Assembly (NCBI RefSeq): GCF_024198175.1
Contig: NZ_JAJVKV010000027.1
Location: 1-64,000 of the forward strand
Length of the DNA stretch: 64,000 nucleotides
DNA from: Pyxidicoccus xibeiensis
Lineage (GTDB): Bacteria; Myxococcota; Myxococcia; Myxococcales; Myxococcaceae
Reading direction: 5' to 3'
Below the pieces are notes generated by a model. It made no database searches. It worked only from the letters and a program-made list of their open reading frames with translations, and had not been told where the DNA came from. The translations under genes and the position numbers were made by a program. This document shows positions 18,800-25,717 of the stretch, one piece after another. How positions within the stretch are numbered: the stretch's first letter is position 1; every line of letters begins with the position of its first letter.

Positions 18800-19701
18800 C
18801 GGAGTTTCTCCACCACGCGCAGGTGCGCGCTGCGAGAGCGGGGGTTGGCCTCCACCTCTTCCTCCGAGGCGGCCACGGCCTTCTTCGTCACCAGGGCGAA
18901 CGCGCCCGAGTAGCCACAGGCGCACACCGGCAGCCCGGGCGGGCAGGTGCACCGGCCCACCAGGTCGCGGAACGCCTCCTTCACCTTCCGGTCCTCCAGC
19001 GAGTGGAAGGCGATGATGCCGGCGCGGCCGCCCACCTTGAGGAGCCGGGGGATGGCGGCCAGCAGCGCGTCCAGCGCCTCCAGCTCTCCGTTGACGGCCA
19101 TGCGCAGCGCCTGGAACGTCCGGGTTGCGACGTTGATGCGCGTGGGCCACGCCTTGCGCGGCACCGCCCGCTTCACCACCTCGACGGCCTCCAGGGTGCG
19201 CGTGGGCAGCGCCTTCTTCAGCTCGCGGGCGATGGGGCGCGCGAAGGGCTCCTCACCGTACTCCTTGAGCAGGTGCGCCAGGTCGCGCTCGTCCGTGGAG
19301 GCGATCAGCTCGGCGGCGGTGGGGCCCTCGTCGCCCATGCGCATGTCCAGCGGGCCGTCCTTGGCGAAGGAGAAGCCGCGCTCGGCCACGTCCAGCTGCG
19401 GGGACGACACGCCCAGGTCCACCAGCACGCCGTCCACCGGGAGCACGTCCCCGGCCACCCGGAGCAGCTCCGCGAAGTTGCCCTGCCGGGCCTGGAAGCG
19501 CGGGTTGACGCCCAGCCGGGCGGTGGCGGCGGCGAGCGCCACCGGGTCGCGGTCCACGCCCACCACGGTGGCGCCCCGGGCCAGGAGCGCCTCCGTGTGG
19601 CCACCGCCGCCCAGTGTGCCGTCGATGATCACCTTCCCCACTCCCGGTTGGAGCAAGTCCACTGCTTCCCGCAGGAGGACGGTCTGGTGCTGGAAGTCCA
19701 C
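18796..19701 (-). CDS. rsmH: 16S rRNA (cytosine(1402)-N(4))-methyltransferase
   Basis: RsmH (MraW) methylates N4 of C1402 in the ribosomal P site using SAM. The 301-residue protein begins near [14 protein letters not shown] and shows the SAM-binding signature [14 protein letters not shown], the [10 protein letters not shown] motif and the C-terminal [16 protein letters not shown]. Two in-frame GTG codons (19701 and 19710) could be the start; no ATG is available. It sits 14 nt after the STAS gene and overlaps ftsL by four bases. Confidence 0.95.
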   Translation of the reverse strand: MDFQHQTVLLREAVDLLQPGVGKVIIDGTLGGGGHTEALLARGATVVGVDRDPVALAAATARLGVNPRFQARQGNFAELLRVAGDVLPVDGVLVDLGVSSPQLDVAERGFSFAKDGPLDMRMGDEGPTAAELIASTDERDLAHLLKEYGEEPFARPIARELKKALPTRTLEAVEVVKRAVPRKAWPTRINVATRTFQALRMAVNGELEALDALLAAIPRLLKVGGRAGIIAFHSLEDRKVKEAFRDLVGRCTCPPGLPVCACGYSGAFALVTKKAVAASEEEVEANPRSRSAHLRVVEKLR

Positions 19702-19715
19702 GGCCCCCACAGGGC

Positions 19716-20102
19716 TCAGACGAACGGGGCCCGCGCGAGCGCGAAGGCCGCCCGGGCGTCGTTCATATGAGGGTAGATTTCGAAGGTGTCGTGGGCGCCG
19801 GCCGCGCGGAAGATGGCGGCCAGGTACGGCGACAGGCCGGACAGCTTCAAGTCGCCGCCGGTGCGGCGGAACGCCTCGGCCCGGGCCATCAGCGGCTTGA
19901 CGCCCCGGTAGTTCAGGTGGCCCACGTCGCCGAAGTCCAGCACCACCTGGCGCACGCCCCGGTGCAGCTTGCGGGTCAGCTCGTCGCACAGCTGGAGCAG
20001 GTCCTGCTCGCCCAGCTCGCCCTCGAGCATGAGCGTCTCCACGCGGTCGGTTCCCACCGTCGCGTCCGCCGCCCGTCGCCGCACCTCCAGAACCTGGTTC
20101 AT
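19716..20102 (-). CDS. STAS-domain protein embedded in the dcw cluster
   Basis: The 128-residue product is a single STAS fold like anti-anti-sigma factors: beta strand [14 protein letters not shown], helix [12 protein letters not shown], then [20 protein letters not shown]. In classical antagonists such as SpoIIAA a phosphorylatable serine lies in a DSSG-like motif; here the equivalent position reads LNYRG, so kinase switching of the usual kind looks impossible. A GGGAGGGTGG ribosome site precedes the ATG at 20102. It lies 45 nt after mraZ and 14 nt before rsmH, so it is co-transcribed with division genes. The partner is unknown. Confidence 0.85.
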   Translation of the reverse strand: MNQVLEVRRRAADATVGTDRVETLMLEGELGEQDLLQLCDELTRKLHRGVRQVVLDFGDVGHLNYRGVKPLMARAEAFRRTGGDLKLSGLSPYLAAIFRAAGAHDTFEIYPHMNDARAAFALARAPFV

Positions 20103-20147
20103 ACGCTTCCACCCTCCCGGGACTCGTGAGTCCTGTCGACTTTCCGG

Positions 20148-20600
20148 CTAACTCTGGCGCAGCTCTGAGAGCACCTTCATCACGTCCGCGGAGGTCGCCT
20201 CCTGGCGGGCCTCCTCCTGCGCCTTCGCCCAGCCCTCGAGACTCCACAGCTCGATGACCTTCACCATCCCCGCCCACACCACGTCCTTCTCCAGCCCCGC
20301 GTAGGAGCGGAGCGACGGCGGGATGAGCAGGCGCCCCAGCTTGTCCAGCGGGCACTCCTGCGCGCTGGCCACGTACAGGCGCATCAGCGTCTTCACCCCG
20401 GGCTCCATCGGGTTGCGCTTGGCGAGCGACGCCTCCAGCGCCTCCCACTCCCGGACCGGGTAGGCGTGGAGGCACCTGTCCAGCGCCGTCGTGAGGATGA
20501 GGCGCTCGTCGTAGGCGCCCACCAGCGTCTCCCGGAGCTTCGCCGGGAGGCTCGTCCGCCCCTTTGCGTCGATCTGGTGCTCATAGACGCCTCGGAACAC
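20148..20600 (-). CDS. mraZ: Transcriptional regulator MraZ
   Basis: MraZ is a ring-forming AbrB-like DNA-binding protein that controls its own dcw operon. The 150-residue protein has two SpoVT/AbrB-like halves, each with the family signature: [21 protein letters not shown] and [17 protein letters not shown]. It starts with GTG at 20600. Its likely operator, three GTGG boxes, lies 42-65 nt upstream, which supports autoregulation. Confidence 0.95.
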   Translation of the reverse strand: MFRGVYEHQIDAKGRTSLPAKLRETLVGAYDERLILTTALDRCLHAYPVREWEALEASLAKRNPMEPGVKTLMRLYVASAQECPLDKLGRLLIPPSLRSYAGLEKDVVWAGMVKVIELWSLEGWAKAQEEARQEATSADVMKVLSELRQS

Positions 20601-20641
20601 GCGGGACGATCCACCTTTTCAACCCGATGCGGGAATGCCCT

Positions 20642-20665
20642 CCACTCCTTCCCACTCCTTGCCAC
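20642..20665 (-). promoter_or_regulatory. Predicted MraZ operator: three GTGG direct repeats
   Basis: On the minus strand the tetramer GTGG occurs at 20662-20665, 20652-20655 and 20642-20645, exactly 10 bp (one helical turn) apart, in the context GTGGcaaggaGTGGgaaggaGTGG. MraZ proteins of other bacteria bind short G-rich direct repeats with this spacing upstream of mraZ. The boxes lie just downstream of the predicted -10, where binding would block initiation. Confidence 0.75.
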
Positions 20666-20676
20666 TACGGGCGGCA

Positions 20677-20705
20677 TACATACGCGGCCCCCCAGGGGGG
20701 GTCAA
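20677..20705 (-). promoter_or_regulatory. Predicted sigma70-type promoter of the dcw operon
   Basis: TTGACC (20700-20705) and TATGTA (20677-20682) are separated by 17 bp on the minus strand. The start of transcription would fall near 20670, at the edge of the MraZ boxes and about 70 nt before mraZ. The -35 matches the consensus at five of six positions; the -10 match is weaker. Confidence 0.55.
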
Positions 20706-20872
20706 GAAACCGCAACAGGTTGAAACACCGGTTTCGTCGGCGCCCGACATCCGGCCCGCCCCCGCAACCCCTCCACACCTGGAAGGTCCGGTACTTGCCG
20801 CGCCGCGGCGCCCTACCTGGGAAGATGGGGTGAACTTGAGTCCGCCCCGGGACAGGCGCAGAGTGAGGGGGC

Positions 20873-21580
20873 GTGAATACGAACGTGCGACTGAAGGTGG
20901 CCTACAAGACGCCGCAGTCCCTGGTGGGGGAGTACACACGCAGCGTCGGGCAGGGGGGCGTCACGCTGGAGACGCGCCGCAGCCTTCCGCTGGGGACCCG
21001 CTTCACCTTCGAGCTGCACGCCGGAGGTGTGCCCAGGCCCGTGGAGGTGCTGGGCGAGGTCGTCCAGGTGGTGCCCCGCGAGTCCCAGCGCTACCTGCTC
21101 ACCGTGCGCTACGGCGTGGGCAAGGACCGCACGGCGCTGGATGCCATCCTCCAGCGCATCTTCTCCGAGCAGGAGCAGACGGGGCTGCGCCGCTTCCCGC
21201 GCCTGCCGCTGCACCTGCGCGCGCTGGAGGCGGAGCCCTTCTCGCCCGTCTTCGTGGTGCGGGACATCTCGCGCGGCGGCGTGGGCCTGGAGGTGGAGGC
21301 CCCGGCGCTGCCTCGCAAGGTGAAGGTGGGCACGCCCTTCCTCCTGGAGATGGACCTCCAGGGCGGGCCGCTGATGCTCCACGGCGAGGTGGTGTGGACG
21401 TCCACGGTGCCCAAGAAGCATTCGCAGACGGTGACGCCGGGCTTCGGCGCCACCTTCGGGCGGCTGCGGCCGGAGATGCAGAAGCGCCTGGACGCGCTGA
21501 TGGCCCTGGAGTCGCTGCCCCCCGCGCCCTGGAAGGCGCGGGTGAGCTTTGGCATGGATGCCGTGACGCGGATGCCCTGA
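20873..21580 (+). CDS. Tandem PilZ-domain protein (c-di-GMP receptor candidate)
   Basis: The 235-residue protein has two PilZ-like halves. The first (residues 1-95) contains YTRSVGQGGVTLETRR but lacks the arginine motif, so it is probably degenerate. The second (about 104-220) has R106-x-x-x-R110 (RRFPR) and D131-x-S133-x-x-G136 (DISRGG), the residues that bind cyclic di-GMP in known PilZ proteins. Myxobacteria encode many such proteins in motility and developmental control. The GTG start follows a GAGGGGG site. It is divergent from mraZ and convergent with the acyl-CoA dehydrogenase gene, 12 bp away. The partner is not evident. Confidence 0.88.
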   Translation: MNTNVRLKVAYKTPQSLVGEYTRSVGQGGVTLETRRSLPLGTRFTFELHAGGVPRPVEVLGEVVQVVPRESQRYLLTVRYGVGKDRTALDAILQRIFSEQEQTGLRRFPRLPLHLRALEAEPFSPVFVVRDISRGGVGLEVEAPALPRKVKVGTPFLLEMDLQGGPLMLHGEVVWTSTVPKKHSQTVTPGFGATFGRLRPEMQKRLDALMALESLPPAPWKARVSFGMDAVTRMP

Positions 21581-21592
21581 GGGCGCCGCGCG

Positions 21593-23398
21593 CTACACGT
21601 CTCCGAAGGGGTAGCCGCCGGCCGACTCCAGCGCGGCCACCACCGTCTCGCGCAGCTCCGCCGGGTCATACGGCGTGAAGACGTCCAGGGTGCCCAGGCG
21701 CTCGAGCTCCTTGTCGAGCGCGTCCCCCTTCAGCGTGGCGCACAGCGCGCGGCGCGTGCGCTCGTAGGCGCGGGGGATGGAATCCAGCGCGTACAGCCGC
21801 GTGAGGGCCACGCGCACCGCGTCCAGCTTCCCGCCGCTGGCGGCCTGGCGGGTGCGCGTCACCATGGAGTCCAGGGCGAACGCGTCCATCACCACGTCCG
21901 ACAGCGCGGCGAGCACCTCCTGGTGCTTCTCCAGGTCCGTGCCGAACGTCTCGGCGGCCAGGCGCAGGCCGTGGAGCGCCAGGCGCTTGGCGGACTCGGC
22001 GGCCACCTCCTGCGGGGCGAGCGCGTCGTCGGTGCGGGCGCGGGGGCGCTCGCCGCGGGACAGCTCCTCGGCCACGTTGCCGGCCACGGCGAACAGCGGC
22101 AGGTCGCCCTTCACGGCGCGCTTGAGGAGCATGCCGACGATGAGCATGCGGTTGATTTCGTTGGTGCCCTCGAAGATGCGGTTGATGCGCGCGTCGCGGT
22201 ACGCGCGCTCCACCGGGTACTCCTCGATGTAGCCGGCGCCGCCGTGCAGTTGCACGGCGTCATCCACCAGGTGCCCGAGCGACTCGGAGCCGTGCACCTT
22301 CATGATGGACGACTCGATGGCGTACTCCTCGACGGCGGCGAGCAGGCGCGCCTCGTAGTCCGGGGCGGTCTTGTCGCGGCCCGCAAGGCGCGCGTCCACG
22401 AGGCCCGCGGTGCGGTACGTCATGCTCTCCACTGCGTGGATGAGCGCCGTCATGCGGGCCAGCTTCTCGCGCGACAGGGGGAACTGGACGATGGGGGTGT
22501 TGAACTGCTTGCGCTCCTGCGCGAAGCGCAGCGCGTTCTGCAGTTGGAGCTTCATGCCGCCCAGCACGCCCGCGCCCAGCTTGAGGCGGCCGTAGTTGAG
22601 GATGTTGAAGGCAATCTTGTGGCCCTTGCCCACCTCGCCGAGCAGGTTCTCCGCCGGCACGCGCGCGTCCTCGAAGTAGAGGGGGCACGTGGACGAGCCG
22701 CGGATGCCCATCTTGTGCTCCTCCGGGCCCACGGTGAGGCCGGGGGTGTCCTTCTCCACGATGAAGCCGGTGAACTTGTCGCCGTCCACCTTGGCGAAGA
22801 CGACGAACACGTCCGCGAAGGCGGCGTTGGTGATGTAGAGCTTGGAGCCGTTGAGAATCCAGTGCTTGCCGTCCGGGGAGCGCACGGCCTTCGTCTTGGC
22901 GCCGAGCGCGTCGCTGCCACTGCCCTGCTCCGTGAGGGCGTAGGCGGCCACCCACTCGCCGGTGGCGAGCTTGGGCAGGTACTTCGCCTTCTGGGCGGCG
23001 TTGCCGAACCAGACGATGGGCAGCGTGCCGATGCCGGTGTGCGCGCCGAACGTCACGGACCAGGAGCCGTTGAGGCTCATCGCCTCGGCGAGCAGCAGGG
23101 ACGTGGTCTTGTCGAGGCCGGTGCCGCCGTAGGCCTCGGGGATGTCCACGCTGAGCAGGCCCAGCTCACCGGCCTGGTGCAGCAGCCGGCGCAGCAGGGC
23201 ATTGTCCTTGGCCTCGATGCGCTCGGCCTGGGGGAGCACCTGCTCGCGGGAGAACTGGAGCGCCGTCTTGAAGAAGAGGCGCTGGTCCTCCGCGAGGGCC
23301 TCCGGCGTGACGATGGGGGTGGCGCCAACCTCCTGGAAGAGGAATGCGCCGCCAGCGGGAATCTCCTTCGACTGAGCGGGCTCGGATACGGCGACCAT
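21593..23398 (-). CDS. Long acyl-CoA dehydrogenase (VLCAD/ACAD9-like)
   Basis: This FAD enzyme catalyses alpha,beta-dehydrogenation of fatty acyl-CoA, the first step of beta-oxidation. The 601-residue protein has the acyl-CoA dehydrogenase core: YALTEQGSGSDALGAKTKA, the glycine-rich FAD motif QLHGGAGYIEEYPVERAYRD and NRIFEGTNEINRMLI. A C-terminal extension of about 180 residues makes it resemble very-long-chain or ACAD9-type enzymes. The ATG at 23398 follows a clear GGAGG. A perfect hairpin (23416-23436) lies just upstream in the leader. No other fatty-acid gene is adjacent, so the substrate is unknown. Confidence 0.93.
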   Translation of the reverse strand: MVAVSEPAQSKEIPAGGAFLFQEVGATPIVTPEALAEDQRLFFKTALQFSREQVLPQAERIEAKDNALLRRLLHQAGELGLLSVDIPEAYGGTGLDKTTSLLLAEAMSLNGSWSVTFGAHTGIGTLPIVWFGNAAQKAKYLPKLATGEWVAAYALTEQGSGSDALGAKTKAVRSPDGKHWILNGSKLYITNAAFADVFVVFAKVDGDKFTGFIVEKDTPGLTVGPEEHKMGIRGSSTCPLYFEDARVPAENLLGEVGKGHKIAFNILNYGRLKLGAGVLGGMKLQLQNALRFAQERKQFNTPIVQFPLSREKLARMTALIHAVESMTYRTAGLVDARLAGRDKTAPDYEARLLAAVEEYAIESSIMKVHGSESLGHLVDDAVQLHGGAGYIEEYPVERAYRDARINRIFEGTNEINRMLIVGMLLKRAVKGDLPLFAVAGNVAEELSRGERPRARTDDALAPQEVAAESAKRLALHGLRLAAETFGTDLEKHQEVLAALSDVVMDAFALDSMVTRTRQAASGGKLDAVRVALTRLYALDSIPRAYERTRRALCATLKGDALDKELERLGTLDVFTPYDPAELRETVVAALESAGGYPFGDV

Positions 23399-23415
23399 CG
23401 ACGACCTCCAGGTGC

Positions 23416-23436
23416 GGGGAGGGAGCGACCCTCCCC
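23416..23436 (-). promoter_or_regulatory. Perfect hairpin in the acyl-CoA dehydrogenase leader
   Basis: GGGGAGGG and CCCTCCCC form a perfect 8-bp stem with a 5-nt loop, about 18 nt upstream of the start codon and next to the ribosome-binding site. A GGGCATGCCC palindrome follows at 23441-23450. The pair could modulate translation; there is no direct evidence for that. Confidence 0.35.
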
Positions 23437-23633
23437 CAGCGGGCATGCCCCCGCCGATGCAATGTAGGGAGCCGGGCATCATAGAGGGAGTCGCGGGAGG
23501 GCCAGCCCTTTTCTCCGGGGAGCAAGAGAGGCGCCGGCCCCATGTCGGGAATACGTTTCGCGAGGCGGAAACGCGAGGCGCTCGAGTCGAGGAAACGACG
23601 CTCCCAGCGGGCGGCTCCGAGCGTGCCGCTCCC

Positions 23634-24584
23634 CTACCCGCCGTCCTTCACCCCGCGGGGCGTGGGGTAGACGAGGCACAGCGTCTCGAACAGCGGCTCA
23701 CCGGGCGCGGTGTACACCCCGCCGAGCGCCCGCGACACCTGTGCCACCTCGGTGCCGAAGGACGGCACGAGGCAGAGGTCCTCCGACGTCTTGAAGCGCC
23801 CCTTGAGCAGCCCCAGCGCCCGGCGCAGCGTGGCGAGGTCCTGCCGCCCGCCCCGCACCGGAACGGAGGGTCCATTCGGGTCCGGCCCCGGCAGCTTGCC
23901 CACGCTCGTGGTCAGCTCGAAGCCATCCGCGCGCATGATGATGCGAAGCTTTCCGGGCGCCACCTCCGCCAGCCACTCGCGGAAGCCCTCCTCGTCACGC
24001 AGCACCACCGGGTAGGCCACCTGCCCATCCGGGTGCCTCAGCCACACCGCCTTCGCCGAGGCGCGCAGCACCGCCAGCAGCTCGGACGTCTGCACGAGGA
24101 ACGTGTCCGCGTCCGGCACCAGCAGCACGTCGCGCCCCTTCACCCGCTCCATCAGGCGCGCGGCCTCGGCGGGGCGCACCGACTCGAAGGACTCCTGCCC
24201 CAGCCGCACCTTCTCGCCGGACAGCTCCAGCCGGAGCGCCGCTTCCGGCAGCGCCTCGCCGTACACCGGCACCGGGGCCGGCTCGACGTCGGGCGCGGCC
24301 TCGCTCCCCGCATCCGTGGGCACCCCACTCCCGGATGCGAGCGAAGGCAGGGGCTCCGGCTTCAGCGACTGGAGCGGCTCGGCCGGCTTCTCGTCGCGGC
24401 ACCCCCCGCCCACCGAGACGACCAGCACGGCCACGAGGACCCGCGCGACCGACGCGGCCGCGCCGCACGCACGGAGCGCGGACCACCGGAGGCCCCGCCG
24501 ATGCACCTGCCTGGGAGGTGGCGTCCCCCTGGCGGCGAGCCACGTCGTGGCCAGGGCCTCGGACACCGTCATCACCGCGCGCAT
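23634..24584 (-). CDS. Predicted lipoprotein with an ExbD-like periplasmic domain
   Basis: From the ATG at 24584 the product has 316 residues, with a long n-region, a hydrophobic segment and a lipobox ending at Cys62 (SVGGGC). A Pro/Ala/Glu-rich linker is followed by two segments (LEGEKVRLG-like repeats and VPVRGGRQDLATLRRALGLL) that resemble the periplasmic fold of ExbD/TolR proteins; this is a weak family match. The residue after the lipid Cys is Arg. A shorter GTG start about 26 codons in is possible. It begins 2 nt after the App1-like gene, so the two form an operon. I do not recognise a specific function. Confidence 0.65.
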   Translation of the reverse strand: MRAVMTVSEALATTWLAARGTPPPRQVHRRGLRWSALRACGAAASVARVLVAVLVVSVGGGCRDEKPAEPLQSLKPEPLPSLASGSGVPTDAGSEAAPDVEPAPVPVYGEALPEAALRLELSGEKVRLGQESFESVRPAEAARLMERVKGRDVLLVPDADTFLVQTSELLAVLRASAKAVWLRHPDGQVAYPVVLRDEEGFREWLAEVAPGKLRIIMRADGFELTTSVGKLPGPDPNGPSVPVRGGRQDLATLRRALGLLKGRFKTSEDLCLVPSFGTEVAQVSRALGGVYTAPGEPLFETLCLVYPTPRGVKDGG

Positions 24585-24586
24585 CC

Positions 24587-25594
24587 TCACGGAGGCGTCT
24601 GCTTCACCGTGGCTGCCGGAATGACGACAGGCGTCGGCGTGTGCTTGGGGAAGGCAGCGGTGACACACGCGGCGTCGGCCAGGCCGGCGGTGCTGGCGTG
24701 CACGGCCGCCTCACCCGCGTCCTTGAAGAGCACCATGTCCTGGAACCGCGCCTTGTCGGAGGTGCGCCCCGCGTCGCGGATGTAGATGGCCTTCACCCGC
24801 CCGGGAAACTCCTCGCGAAGCTGCGCGTACACCTCCGGGTCCTTCTCTCCAGAGTCCCCCACCAGCACCACCGGCTGGGGGAACTGCTGGAGCAGGCGCC
24901 GGATGATGGGCTGCTTGTAGCCGGACAGCGTCCCCGGCCCGATGTCCCGCAGGTACACGCCGAAGCCCGCCGGGAAGCCGTGGCGCTCCAGGAACGTCCG
25001 GATGCGCGGCAGGTACTGCACCGGAGAGCCGCTCACCAACGCGAAGGCCGGCGTCGACCGGACCCGCAGGCACCCGTAGAACGCCGCCATGCCCTCCACC
25101 ACCGCCTGCGTGTCCGAGTCCTTCAGCAGCGCCGACTCCACCAGCTTCACCGGGCTCGTCACGTTCGTCACCGCCACGGTGTCGTCGAAGTCCGACACCA
25201 CCAGCAGCGGCGAGCCCTCCGCGATGACCTCCACCGGGGCCTGCGTCCGAGCCCCCTCCACCCGCGCCTCCGCCTGGGAGGTGCCCACGGGGAACGCCTT
25301 CCCCTCGGGCGGCCGCAGGTTCACCTCGAAACCGCCGTCATGCCCGCTCTTCACCGTGGCCACCACGCCCTGGAAGGAGACCTCCACCCGGGCCCCCTCC
25401 CAGTTGGCTGCCGTCAGCCTTCTTACGTTGCGAGAAAGCGCGGTGCTGCCCTCGGAAGGCGCTTCCTTTAGAACGCGCCCCTGAAGCAGAACCCCCTCCG
25501 GCCGCCCCAGCACGGGCGCCAGCAGCACCGCGGGCTCCGCCAGCGCGGCGGATGTAGTGAAGAGTAGGGACACAACCAGAAGGCGAAAGCTCAT
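24587..25594 (-). CDS. Secreted App1-type (DUF2183) phosphatase
   Basis: The 335-residue protein starts with a signal peptide (MSFRLLVVSLLFTTSAALA). The C-terminal half carries a HAD-like phosphatase motif D135-F-D137-D-T139 in the context LLVVSDFDDTVAV, then SGSPVQYLPR, KQPIIRRLL and LVGDSGEKDPEVYAQL. This matches the catalytic domain of yeast App1 phosphatidate phosphatase and its bacterial relatives. The signal peptide puts it in the periplasm or outside, where phospholipid-derived phosphates could be substrates (inference). It is divergent from the Ser/Thr kinase gene and overlaps the expected control region of the next lipoprotein gene. Confidence 0.85.
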   Translation of the reverse strand: MSFRLLVVSLLFTTSAALAEPAVLLAPVLGRPEGVLLQGRVLKEAPSEGSTALSRNVRRLTAANWEGARVEVSFQGVVATVKSGHDGGFEVNLRPPEGKAFPVGTSQAEARVEGARTQAPVEVIAEGSPLLVVSDFDDTVAVTNVTSPVKLVESALLKDSDTQAVVEGMAAFYGCLRVRSTPAFALVSGSPVQYLPRIRTFLERHGFPAGFGVYLRDIGPGTLSGYKQPIIRRLLQQFPQPVVLVGDSGEKDPEVYAQLREEFPGRVKAIYIRDAGRTSDKARFQDMVLFKDAGEAAVHASTAGLADAACVTAAFPKHTPTPVVIPAATVKQTPP

Positions 25595-25717
25595 TTTCAA
25601 CGGAATTTTCCCACGGCAGTGTGACACATGCCCCATGATAGCTTCTCGCGGCCTCGCGGCGACAGCGGGGTATGGCAGGTGCAGCGGCCCGGTGCGCTCG
25701 AAGGAGCCGGAACGAAC

